From: Neolentinus lepideus HHB14362 ss-1
Taxonomy: Eukaryota > Basidiomycota > Agaricomycetes > Gloeophyllales > Gloeophyllaceae
NCBI GenBank assembly: GCA_001632425.1
Contig: KV425609.1
Span: 49,302 to 113,301 of the forward strand
Direction of reading: 5' to 3'
Length of the DNA: 64,000 nucleotides
The notes under the pieces were generated by a model. That model did not search any database, was not told the DNA's origin, and saw only the letters and a list, made by a program, of their open reading frames with translations. The position numbers and the translations under genes are program-made. Of the stretch, positions 1-9,928 are shown piece by piece (position 1 is the stretch's first letter; the number at the start of each line of letters is the position of its first letter).

Positions 1-1717
1 ATGCCTACTCCATCGCCATTGCCATATCCTGTACATCCAGGTTTTGACCCGTTGATAGGCCCCATTGGCTTCTGACCCCAGAAAACACAATTTAGGGTGA
101 TTCTGTGCACTTCATGGGAACGGTGATTAGCAACTCAATAGTGCACTGTCAGTACTCTGCACACTAGTGACCCTATGCCCCAGCGACAAGGCTCTCAGCT
201 CCTCGGTGCACTTAGGGCGGCTCCTCGGTAGCTCAGTCGGTTGAATGTCATTCAGTCAAGTCATCGGCATTTTGGCATGCGTCGGCCGGCATTGTTACTA
301 TGGTCTGAACCAAGGGATGTCTCAGGGCACCTTTCCATATAGCATACAGCCTGCTGTTGCTTCAGATCAGTGCTAGTTCTATTGGCATGACTTTCCTTAT
401 GCGTGCAGTGTGCATCAACACATGGCGCGACTACGGCTATCATGACACTGCCACACCACAGAGTGGCCCCACCCTTTATCCCTCTTTCGACAGGATCACG
501 CTAGTATCAGCAGCATAGCCCACCCACAGATCATCGAAGAGGCACGCTCTAATGCAAAGTCAAGACACACCTGACTGGCTCCCATCTGTGGAACAGCACG
601 TGTGCTAGAGTTGGTCACAAGGGGTACTGGTCGAGGAGTGCATGCAGATTAGGAGCAAGGCAGTACAAGTCATATGGATGTGAGGCTGAGCAGAGGCACA
701 ACTCGCGGTAGTAGGTAGATAGGATCAGACATAGAGCAGTCACTCTCTTGTATTTAAGCCATTACTCTACTGTTTATACAACAAGTTATCTTCACCACAC
801 TCTTCAGATTTCAGTCTCACATCAGAGTTTCTTCTAAGTCCGTCTTGCGACCCACGTTTAGGTACTCTTGTGTACCTCTGACTTCACCCAGAGATAGTGA
901 CAGAGTACACCAGCGTAGTGTCACTGTTCATAAGCAATCCCCTATAAGTCCCTTCCTCCTAGACAGCCCTGTGCGCTGTAGCATAGTGCTAACCAGAGTC
1001 AGTACATTTCTGAGTTAGAGATAGCGACTACAAGTAGCACTCCTCTATAGAGCATTGAAGACCATACAGCGCTGAGTAGGAGGAGCATCATATAGCGCCT
1101 ACACAGTGCCATGCACATAGCGCTACATAGCGCATAGCATCACCTTCTATCCTCAGACTGCCACCAAGTAGCGACTTGGTGCCAACCTCCCTTTAGCCCC
1201 AACTATACATCTCACCAACACCCGTCCCCTATGAACTATATTACCCTTCATTACCCCGGGCCTCGCAGCCATCTGACACCAAGGGTTTTGGTGTTTGCTT
1301 TGTGGTTGTGTCTACACTTTAGGTCTCACTTCCGCAGGTTTCATTGTGTGTCTTTGCATATCACCATACTTCCCTTACCAGCATCCATATGGTCTACCTG
1401 TTCCCAGGCCATTGTTGAGTGGTGACCTACCCAGCAGTGATCCCCCTGAGATCACTGAAATGGAATGGCCATCAATAACTTCATTCCTCCAAAAGCTTGA
1501 CATGGCTGCTCCACAATGTCGATTGGGTCAGGTGATGCATTCTTTTGTAGCGAAAGACTTCTACAACATTGATGAGCTCTAGGACTTCTCGGCAAAAGAT
1601 CTGCAATCCGAGTTTAATCTGACCTCTAGGAATGCCAAGTTCATTCACGACGAGCTGAAGAAAGTCTTTGGATCTACCACCAAAGCAAGGAAAGTGAAGC
1701 ATGTGCGACTTGGCTAG
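1..1717 (+). pseudogene. SAM-like-domain protein remnant split by a solo LTR
   Basis: Reading frame 1-52 is proline-rich, and the proline/tyrosine-rich style resumes directly after the LTR at 1364. The frame then runs through an acidic linker into a helical segment (about 1460-1690) with the pattern WPSI..FL..LD ... DFYNIDEL ... F.LT..NA.F...ELKKV. I associate this pattern with SAM-like domains seen in many agaricomycete hypothetical proteins; that is family recall, not a search. A TAG at 1580-1582 interrupts the domain, and the frame stays open after it to TAG at 1715-1717. The gene starts outside the window. Function is unknown; SAM-like folds usually mediate protein-protein contacts. Splitting by the LTR plus the nonsense codon make it a pseudogene here. 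Confidence 0.5.
53..1363 (+). mobile_element. Solo LTR of a Ty3/gypsy element (TGATA...TATCA family)
   Basis: This 1,311-bp block starts TGATAGGCCC and ends GCATATCA. It matches, in reverse complement, the LTRs at 42756-44015 and 60017-61284 over nearly its whole length. No internal retroelement sequence is attached on either side, so it is a solo LTR left by LTR-LTR recombination. The 5 bp before it (CCCGT) and after it (CCATA) do not match, so the target duplication has decayed or been lost. It sits inside the SAM-like gene frame. Confidence 0.8.
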
Positions 1718-1772
1718 TTGTAATGCATCGACAATCTAATTATATATCTTCACTGTAATATATAGCTTATCT

Positions 1773-2921
1773 TTACATATAACCTGAATGTGATATCCAC
1801 CCTTTCACCATGTCCAGTGTGATCTGGTCTAGAGCTTCATAAAGGAACATGTAAGGCCTCTCCTTCCCCCCTGCCTCAACTGCACTCCAAAAAGCCTTCC
1901 CATGGCATCGTAAATAGCTTTTGATGAAGGCAAAGGCCTCCTCAATTGGATTCAGATCAGGTGAATATGGTGGCAGGAACATGAACTTGATCCCACTAGA
2001 AATATTATGATAAGAATTGAACATTACATTGATGTAAGGTGACTTACCGAGCTTCACACAACTCCTCCACCTCTGGAACATGGTGGATAGTACAGTTGTC
2101 CATCACTAGAACACTTCATGGGCCAGGGTACGGGTTCATCTCTTCCAAGAGACCTTCTATATACTCAATGAAGCCATCCCCATCATACGCACCCTGCCTG
2201 ATATCACTGTATATGATTCCATCCACTGTGAGAGCTGGAAGCATGGAATATCTACAGAATTAGACTGAGAGTCTTTTATAATGCATAGGAGACATACTCA
2301 CCTCTTCCCATGAACAAACTTTGCTTTGATATGGGCCCTGTGCCCCTTATAAGCCCATCTGTACATTCAATATGCCGTCCGCAGGTCAACAGTGCTCTCA
2401 TCAATGAAAACAAGCCAATCTGGACTCTCAGCGCCAATCCAGAAGCCGTACTTTAGTCTCATCTCCTCATTCCTCTCAGATGCAGCTTTTGAGAGCTGCT
2501 CAGAAAGGAAATGAGTTGGTGAAGGGACATAACATGCAATAATAGACACACCTGCTTTGCACGGAATCCCAATCTTTTCATAGTCTGCCATAATGCTGCA
2601 AGACTTACTTCTACCCCATGCACAGCATCTAACTCATCTGCTATTTCATCAAGATAAAGGTCCGGTGATTGTTCGAGGACAGCGATGAGGAACTATGAGG
2701 CCATATCAGTCACAGTTTGGCACTGCAATATACATATTATACATTACCTGGGTATGAGTATCATTGAGGATGGGAGTCCTACCAACCCTCTTTGGATCTA
2801 CCAGCACATCCCCAATCTCATTCCAGCAGTGTAAAGTCTGCTGTACAACACGCAGCAGCATGTCGAGGTCTATTGCAATTTGCATGGTTTTACAACCAAG
2901 GGTGTACCACTGGTAGACCAC
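1773..2921 (-). pseudogene. Tc1/mariner (IS630-type) transposase, inactivated
   Basis: Minus-strand exons read in order: an N-terminal helix-turn-helix-like part (2706-2921); a segment ending FIDES with the first catalytic Asp (2367-2591); a segment with VMDN, the second Asp (near 2090); and a C-terminal block with PPYSPDLNPIEEAFAFIK, whose Glu completes the DDE triad (1773-1995). Introns with GT...AG ends are visible, for example 1996-2047. In-frame TGA codons at 2367-2369 and 2116-2118 sit where the family has Arg, so both look like CGA-to-TGA changes at CpG. A further TAG lies in the linker after the HTH. The protein would cut and paste the element at TA. Terminal repeats could not be identified with confidence. 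Confidence 0.85.
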
Positions 2922-3040
2922 TCACTGGTGGAGATCATGGCTATAACATTGCCTAATAGGGTCATCATCCTTTTGGTGAGGCATATGGCAAAGTGAGGAT
3001 GCTGGATGAAACGAGCAACAGCGTACACGACGCAGAGGGT

Positions 3041-3120
3041 ACATGTGACATCACACATCCTAATGAGTCACACGGGTGTGGCGCAAAGTGGGATGGGAGG
3101 TGTGGATGGATGGTAGGCAC
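3041..3120. repeat. Short dispersed repeat shared with the palindrome loop at 41.99-42.08 kb
   Basis: About 80 bp here (CATGTGACATCACA... through ...AAAGTGGGATGGG and beyond) matches, in reverse complement, the 80-bp loop and inner arm of the large palindrome at 41653-42416. Both translate to a similar CDIT..SH.CGAKWDG pattern, so the match spans the whole block. It lies between the transposase remnant and the copia LTR and could be the end of the mariner element or an independent MITE fragment. Confidence 0.5.
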
Positions 3121-3123
3121 CTT

Positions 3124-3320
3124 TGGCAGCATTAGTGCCTATCTGGACAGCAAGACTCTCTTACTATGCAAAACAAAATCCACCTTCAGCCCAGTTCGAA
3201 CCTGCAGTCTTGGGAGACTGCAGTAGTTGATGTTACCACTTCACCATTATGTCTTGCTTTAACCTCTATGACTCAGACCTCTTGTTCCCTACTTTATTTT
3301 GCTTCTTTCCTTATTCATCT
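3124..3320 (+). mobile_element. Ty1/copia 5' LTR, partial (runs into an assembly gap)
   Basis: The sequence begins TGGCAGCATT and then follows, with very few differences, the reverse complement of the LTR at 19414-19738. It is cut by the N run 3321-3610. After the gap the copia leader and gag continue on the same strand, so this is the 5' LTR of the plus-strand copia fragment. Confidence 0.8.
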
Positions 3321-3610
3321 NNNNNNNNNNNNNNNNNNNNNNNNNNNNNNNNNNNNNNNNNNNNNNNNNNNNNNNNNNNNNNNNNNNNNNNNNNNNNNNN
3401 NNNNNNNNNNNNNNNNNNNNNNNNNNNNNNNNNNNNNNNNNNNNNNNNNNNNNNNNNNNNNNNNNNNNNNNNNNNNNNNNNNNNNNNNNNNNNNNNNNNN
3501 NNNNNNNNNNNNNNNNNNNNNNNNNNNNNNNNNNNNNNNNNNNNNNNNNNNNNNNNNNNNNNNNNNNNNNNNNNNNNNNNNNNNNNNNNNNNNNNNNNNN
3601 NNNNNNNNNN
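3321..3610. other. Assembly gap (290 N)
   Basis: Unresolved bases. The gap falls between the LTR start and the gag leader of a copia fragment that is almost identical to the inverted copy at 17.9-19.7 kb. A repeat collapse is therefore a likely reason for the gap. Confidence 0.95.
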
Positions 3611-3939
3611 TCATCTGCGCTCTAGAGGTACATCCAACCTCATCTGGATCCATCCATCTGCCATCCATCTCTATTTCGACTTTCTGGCTACTCTAGTGGT
3701 CCATCCACACCCTATGACATTGATTCCAGCTTCCTATTGCTGTCCTATGCTTTTTCGCTGCATGATTATGCCTAGAATCACTCCTTGGCCCATTTGGACC
3801 ACCTACTCGCTCTCCAGCTTCATCTCTACCTCTGAACTTGCTCATCTGGTCTCAGACTGGTCTCTACTGCTTCCTACTGTCATCCTACATCCCGATCCTC
3901 ATTGTTGCTGCCTTATCGCCCCCAATCATCGCTGTTGCC

Positions 3940-5145
3940 ATGTCAACAACTACTCCTACCACCAAGCATCCATTCCCAGCTCTTGGGGAGTGCAACTATG
4001 GGTCCTGGGCTGATGATATGGAGGCATACCTGAAGACTCTCGATCTCTGGGATGTCACCGATGATCCTACAGCTGCTCCACTGCCTGAGGATGCTACAAA
4101 TCTGATGATGGAGGAGAGGAAGGAGGTGCAGGACTGGGAGAAGCACAAGGGTCAGGCGAGTGGTCAGATCTGGTTAGTGGTTGAGGACAGGCAGAAGGTG
4201 CATGTTAAGGATGTCAAGAGTGACCCAGCAAAGATGTGGTTGAAGTTGAAGGAGGTACATGTTCAGCAGAAGCCAGGTACATGTTTCAATGCCTACGATG
4301 CACTTCTGGGGCTCTGCAAGCTCAAGGGGGAGTCCCTCGCCTCTCTTATGGCTAGAGCAGACAAGGCCATGCAAGATATCTGTGTGCTGCACCCTAAAGA
4401 CTTCACCATTGACTCCCTCAACAACGACCTCACCTCTATGGCTCTCATTCGTGCCCTCCCTTCTGAATACAACAACTTTGTATCCTCCTTGCTCCTACTC
4501 AACTCCCTCGACCTCTCCAAGCTCCAGTCTGTGTTCCAGAACAAAGAGTCTCAGCACTTCGCTCAGGGCATCGATGCTTTGCCTTCTCTGGCTATGGCTG
4601 CTGGCTCTACCTCTAGTCCTTCACAGGGCATACACTGCATGTTCTGTGACTGGGAGGGTCATACCGAGGCTAGCTGCAAGTTCAAGGAGAACACTGTGAA
4701 GACACAGAAGGCAAAGACTGCTTATCATTGCCAGGAGCATAGGGGAGGGAAGAAGAAGGCTCAGAATGCGCAGGAGGTGTCCAAGGACATTGAGGCCTCT
4801 GCTAACATTGCAGAGTATGCTGGTAAAGCAAGTGTCACTCTATCTGCTTCGGATCACTTGTCTTGGCTCTCTTCACTGGCAGCTGCTAACTGGAACACCG
4901 ACACAGGTGCTACTTCACACATGACGCCTCATCGACACTGGTTTGCTTCCTACTCACCCCATATCATCCCTGTGCGCCTCGCTAATGATACTATCATCTA
5001 TACTGCTGGGATGGGATCTGTGATGTTTGAGCTGGTTCTGGGAGAGTCTAAGGTGCCCATAGTTGTACTCCACGATGTCCTTCATGTTCCTCAGTTTATC
5101 AAGCTGGAAGACTGTAGGTCTCACAATGCACACCAGGAAGCCTGA
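3940..5145 (+). pseudogene. Ty1/copia gag plus start of protease, truncated copy
   Basis: The frame from the ATG at 3940 encodes a copia Gag: an N-terminal helical region, a CCHC zinc knuckle (CMFCDWEGHTEASC, about 4639-4680) that would bind the RNA genome, and the start of the aspartic protease with the DTG active site. At about 5094 the copia frame jumps directly into the end of an LTR lying in the opposite orientation, and the last residues to the stop at 5145 are LTR sequence. The protein is almost identical to the first 390 residues of the minus-strand copy at 17.9-19.0 kb; I see only two substitutions. Integrase and RT are absent, so it is a fragment and not a functional element. Confidence 0.85.
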
Positions 5146-5421
5146 GTCAAGCTCTATAAGTTGGATGAAGAAGAGCTTGACTCTGAACGTGTTTTAGGGA
5201 GTAATGTGGCATGGGAAACATGCGAGACAAATAAGGAAAGAAGTGAAGTAAAGTAGGGAACAAGAGGTCCGAGTCATAGAGGTTAAAGCAAGACATAATA
5301 GCTAAGTGATAACATCACCTACTGCAGTCTCCCAAGACTGCAGGTTCAAACCAGGCTGAAGGTGGATTTTGTTTTGCATAGTAAGAGAGTCTTGCTGTCC
5401 AGATAGGCACTAATGCTGACA
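5097..5421 (-). mobile_element. 3' LTR of the minus-strand Ty1/copia element
   Basis: This is a 325-bp LTR, the same length as its partner at 19414-19738, with roughly 18 differences by eye (about 94-95% identity). On the minus strand it starts TGTCAGCATT and is preceded by the purine run AGGGGGGAG, which fits a polypurine tract. Its outer side joins the truncated plus-strand gag copy with no target-site duplication. Confidence 0.85.
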
Positions 5422-5449
5422 CTCCCCCCTGACATGGCACCTCTGCCAA

Positions 5450-7207
5450 TCAGGCCAAACCCAAAAGACCAACTATGATCTCCACCTTCCCTTTAGCCAA
5501 TGCTTTCATCATACAATCAGCTGGCATCTCATCCATCCTAAGGTGTGCCAACCCAATCCTACCCCTCACAACCTCATCCCACAGCCAATAGAACCTCAGG
5601 TCTAAGTGCTTCATGCACCCATGATGTTCGGGATTCTTCGTGACAGCTAGAGCAGATTGGTTATTGATGTAAAGCATAGATGGCCCAGAGAGAGGATAAC
5701 CAAGCTCAGTCAAGAAGTTGCACAGCCAGAGGATCTCCTGCCCTGCAGAGACAGCAGCAACATACTCAGCCTCAGTAGTCGAGAGAGTAATGATAGACTG
5801 GAGGCGACTAGACCAAGAGATAGCACCAGAGCCCATTTTGACAACATAACCACTCATAGAGCGACCGCTGTCCGGGTTCCCAGCATGATCAGCATCAGTG
5901 AAGGTTGTAAATAGTGCAGACGATGATGAGGGAGAGTACGTCAGCTTGTAATCGATAGTACCCTTCAGATAGCGAAATAGGTGCTTAACAGCCTTCCAGT
6001 GATGCTTGCCAGGGTTCTTGCTAAAGCGTGCCAGAACTCCAATGCTGTAAGTGATGTCTGGATGCGTAGCGACAGCGAGATAAGTGAGGGCACCAACCAC
6101 ATTGATATATGGCACAGAGCGCATCTCATCAAATTCAGCCTTAGTCTGAGGAGCCATTGTTGCACTAAGCTTAGAGCCAGGGTCCATAGGTGTCGAGACA
6201 GAGTCGCAGTCAGCCATACTGAAGCGTGACAAGATGTCGAGGATGTACTGTTGCTGAGAGATTGTCAGAGTCCGAGATGAGCGATCACGCTTGATTTTGA
6301 TACCCAGGAGCCATGAGGTAGGGCCTAGGTCACACAGCTTGAAATGCTGCCTCAGATGGTCCTTGACCTTCTGAATCGCCGCAGAGGACTTGCTGGCAAT
6401 AGTCATGTCATCAACAAAGACAGGGATGATGATACGCACATTGTCCTTCCCATAGACCCAGATGCTGTGCTCACAAGTCAACCATGAGAAGCCTAGCTTC
6501 TCAGTCAAGACCTCATTCAGCTTCTCATGCTAACGTCTCCCAGCCTGCTTAAGGCCATACAGCGATTTCTGCAGTTGCCAAACCCACTTTGGTCCCTTCT
6601 GCTCAAATCCCTCAGGTTGACGCATATAAAAGTCCTCCTCCAATGTCCCATTGAGGTACACAGTCGAAATATCAACACTCTCAAGCTCCAGGTCCTCTAA
6701 AGCAGCTAACGTGAGGATGGCACGCAGAGAGGCCCACTTAGGTGTTGGGGTGAAGGTCTCATTGTAATTGAAACCAGGGTGCTGTGAGAAGCCCTTTGTG
6801 ACTAAGTGACCCTTGTAGCACTCAATAGAGGCATCCGCATTTCGCTTTACCTTGAAGACCCAGTGACTCCCAATAGCCTTGCGACCCGGAGGGCACTCAA
6901 CAAGTTTGAATGTCCCATTCTCAATGAGAGACTGGATTTCATCCTGAGCAGCCTTCAACCACTGTTGGTGCTCCTCCTCTGGATGCTGCATCACCTCACA
7001 AAAGGTATGAGGTTCACTGGTATGCTCATCACCCTTGAATGCAGTCTGGACAACAGACTCAAAGGCGTAGTCCCGAGCATCCTCCCAAGACCAATACTCG
7101 ACTGTCTGACCAGCAAAGACAAAGTCCATACTAGCTGACATAGCACTAGCCAGATCACCCTCGTCCTTCACATACCCTGGTCCGATATTGAGCTCATCCT
7201 CTTCCAC
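5450..7207 (-). pseudogene. Ty1/copia reverse transcriptase-RNase H
   Basis: Residues typical of copia RT are present: ESVDIS.YLNG (first catalytic Asp), the FVDDM active site, and an RNase H part with DADHAG, S.SGYV and TEAEYVA. The frame runs from 7207 to a TAG at about 6530, where the family has Trp (GRQWH), then continues unbroken to the stop near 5450. One nonsense codon therefore separates the two halves. This enzyme would copy the element RNA into DNA in virus-like particles. Upstream, 7208-7747 encodes the proline-rich linker typical of this region, with a TGATGA near 7343 in one frame. The element is probably inactive unless the stop is read through. Confidence 0.9.
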
Positions 7208-7755
7208 GTCATCGTCTGGAGGATGGAACTCATCAGGAGGGGCTGGAGAGGGTGTAGGCAGTTCGAGTGGGTCAGGAGAGTCAGAAAAGCGAGATGGAGC
7301 AGCAGGAGAGACTCTAGCACCAGGAGGAGTCAGATTTTGTCATCAAAGTGCAGTCTCATTAAGAGAGCCCTGCTGGCACATTGAGAGAGTAGAGCATCAA
7401 GGAGGTGGATTAGCTGGAGGTTCAATGTTTGGTGGGGGTCCAGGAGGCAGCATAGGTTCTGGAGAAGGAGATGGGGGCAGAGCAATAGCTGGAGGTGGAT
7501 GGGGTGGAGCATCATTGTCATCATCTCCCCCCTGATCCAGTACATCCAAAGGAAGCTCATCATCTCCCCCCTGATCAGGGACATTGAAAGAGCTAAGAGG
7601 ATCGCCAAAGGGGTTGATGTCATGAGCGTTACCAGGAAAGCAGCGTTCATCAAAGACAGCATTAGAACTGTTGAAGAACTTGCACTCCCCAGGATCCCAG
7701 AAAGTCCAAGCATGAGTACCTGGGGCATAGCCAACAAAGATACACTTGTGAGTGT

Positions 7756-8172
7756 TAGTGTTGCCGCCGGTCTGGGTCAGTCCAGGTCAGTCTGGTCTGA
7801 AGCGGTCCAGGAGACTGATGACCCTTGGACCGGTCAGTCCAGGATATATAAATGGCAGTCCGGTCTGGTCTCAGTCCCAAGACCGTCTGACCCGTTGAGC
7901 CAGAGTTTGTGTCCAAATTAAGTAATATTATGCGATATTGGTCATAGTTGTGCTATATTTAAGACCAGGCCCACCGTTGCTCCAATACCGCCAGACGTAA
8001 TAGCAGGCTGGGAGGTGGGACCACCGGTCCAGACCGTTTACGGACCGACCTAACCCACATTTAGACTGAACCAACGGATCAGTGTCTTGGACTGAATGGC
8101 ATGGTCCGGTCCCGAGACTGATGCAGCAGTCTGGGCTGGACTGCAGTCCAACCCGGACCGGCAGCAACACTA
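7756..8172. mobile_element. hAT-type MITE inserted in copia pol
   Basis: A 417-bp insertion with terminal inverted repeats starting TAGTGTTGCYGCCGGTC at both ends, flanked by a perfect 8-bp duplication GTGAGTGT (7748-7755 and 8173-8180). An 8-bp duplication and a TAG-G-TG terminus are hallmarks of the hAT superfamily. Inside are many copies of CAGTCC, GGTCCAG and CCGGTC words in both orientations, typical of subterminal transposase-binding repeats. There is no coding capacity, so it would be mobilised by a hAT transposase elsewhere. Removing it and one duplication restores the copia frame. Confidence 0.85.
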
Positions 8173-8554
8173 GTGAGTGTGAGGCTGGAGTGCCTTGTGC
8201 TGCTTCTTGCATATAAGGACATAAGCGAGCAAACCAAAGACCCAGAAGTAGGAGACGTCCAGTTTCTTTCCCTTCTTCCACAAGGAATAAGGAATCGTGC
8301 CAAAGAGCACAGAGCGAGGGATGCGATTATGGACATGGACAAAGCAGCAAACAGCATAGGTCCAGAATGATGCAGGGAGCTTCACCTCAAAGAGCATAGC
8401 AGTAACGGTGGCCTGGATAGTCTGGTTAGTGCGCTCAGCAATACCATTCTGATACACCTCATCCATCTCAGTGTGCTTGCACACAATACCCTCCTGATGA
8501 CAGAACTCATCCCAATCCTTTCCAACATACTCACTGCCCTTATCATCCATCGAA
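8173..8554 (-). pseudogene. Ty1/copia integrase core, downstream half
   Basis: The frame encodes the end of the integrase catalytic core: DKGSEY (second Asp region), GIAERTNQTIQ (with the Glu of D,D-35-E), then W.YA and PY.LW..KK, a pattern that closes copia integrases. It continues from the 5' half at 17283 once the gypsy insertion is removed. At its 3' end it is cut by the MITE. The enzyme would join the cDNA to chromosomal DNA. Confidence 0.85.
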
Positions 8555-9076
8555 TGTTAGGACGTGACCCTGAACACATTCATGTACTGTACACTTAGCG
8601 AAGTGTACTGCTATCTCAAGGCTTGGCCTTAGAGTATAGTTCTGTGAGCCCTCTACATGAGGTAGTCTCACTAGCCAAGGGTAGAGTTCAGAGTAGGTGG
8701 TAGATTATAAGAAGGTTGAACTAGGGAAAGTACAAGATATGGTACACCTTATATACCCCAGTCCCCTGCGCACGGACCAGCTGCGGAAGCTTGGTCATGT
8801 GTGGTTCTACTCAGAGAAAGAACTACCTAGACTGATCTAGATCGTATGAGTCAGAGAAAAGAACTACATGGAACGAACTAGAATGTTCATGCCGAGGCAT
8901 GTGAATGATGGATCCCGAGATCCTCTGACATCTAGGGAATATTCATACATATAAGGAAAATGACTCTGTCCATGCTGAAGCATGTGAATGATGTGTAAGT
9001 GAAGCAATAGGCATGTGATAAAAGAATTTGAAATATGACTCAGCACTCCATCCCGTGACCTGCTATTTTCGTAACA
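8555..9076 (-). mobile_element. 3' LTR of nested Ty3/gypsy chromovirus
   Basis: A 522-bp LTR bounded by TGTTA...TAACA. The partner at 16761-17282 has the same length and roughly 20 differences by eye, nearly all transitions. The outer flank TCGAA (8550-8554) repeats at 17283-17287. Confidence 0.92.
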
Positions 9077-9100
9077 TTAGGTCCACTTCTAGATCAAAGA

Positions 9101-9928
9101 TCACTGATCTTTAATCATGGCCATGAACACTGGTATTGCTCCCATTGTTGACTGAAGAAGTAGCATCCCAGCATAGACGGTTGGTTCGCGCCAAGGGGCA
9201 TACCGAGAGTGTTGAGCCCGAGGTTGGGGCGGTGCTGGATGGGGAGTGGCTGGTTGTGACGCCACGTTCCGTCTAATTGGAACATGTTGTGGTGTAGACT
9301 AGTCCCATGGGCCCAAGTGTTCTCGGAATGGAAAGCGTGGTTTGTCGGTGAAGGGAGGAGGTGGTTGGTCGACATCGATGGGGTTGGCTCTTGTGCCATC
9401 AGGGCAGAGTCGAGAGCATCTCGTAGCCTCGTGTAGGCATAAGAAGGTGGTGAGAGGGTCAGGGATGCCTCAATGAATGAGGTGGTGGACGAGGTGTTGT
9501 CTGATGTCCTCATGTCCTCCACATTCCCACCTGATACTGGAAAGGGCACCCTCGATGAGTACGAGAGCAGACTCCTGTTGGGCTCGGATGTGCTTGAGTT
9601 CTCCAATCTCTCTGGCGATGACATGGCCGATGGGATCAGTGGCGAGGATAGTGTGTAGTCCAGGGTCAGAGAGGTGGTCGATGAGAACACGATGGATTTG
9701 GTTGACGTAGGGGCCATCATGAAGGTGACACTCTCTGGAGTGCGATAGCAGGGGTGAGGGAAGGCGATGGCCTGAGTATGTGGATTCAGGGGGCGAGTTG
9801 GAGGTTAATGGTGGAGGGGCAGGATTGGAATCTGCAGTTGAAGAGATGGATGAGGAGGTTGGGGTGACCGTCGAAGGAATGGGTGGTAGTGGTCGAGCAA
9901 TTTTGTGGAGGTTGGTGGATGCGTGCAT
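9101..9928 (-). pseudogene. Extra ORF between pol and 3' LTR of the gypsy element
   Basis: From the ATG at 9928 one frame stays coding-like for 276 codons to TGA at 9101-9103, only 24 bp from the 3' LTR. It is broken twice: TGA at 9470-9472 and TAG at 9299-9301. The start is proline/serine-rich. A central part (about residues 70-140) looks helical and amphipathic, with HVIAREIGELKHIRAQQE, possibly a coiled coil. The C-terminal part is again proline-rich. No known Gag, Pol or Env motif is visible, and I see no signal peptide or membrane segment. It runs on the same strand as pol, unlike the antisense genes in the gypsies near 44-63 kb. Function unknown. Confidence 0.5.

Noticed and set aside
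48..1368. Target-site duplication for the solo LTR
   Set aside because: CCCGT and CCATA share only the first two bases.
3166..4013. Long ORFs running through the 290-N gap
   Set aside because: Their length comes from unknown bases; only the copia LTR and gag parts are supported.
4259..4699. ORF repeated identically at 18276-18716
   Set aside because: It is a shadow frame of copia gag; it is identical because the two gag copies are nearly identical.
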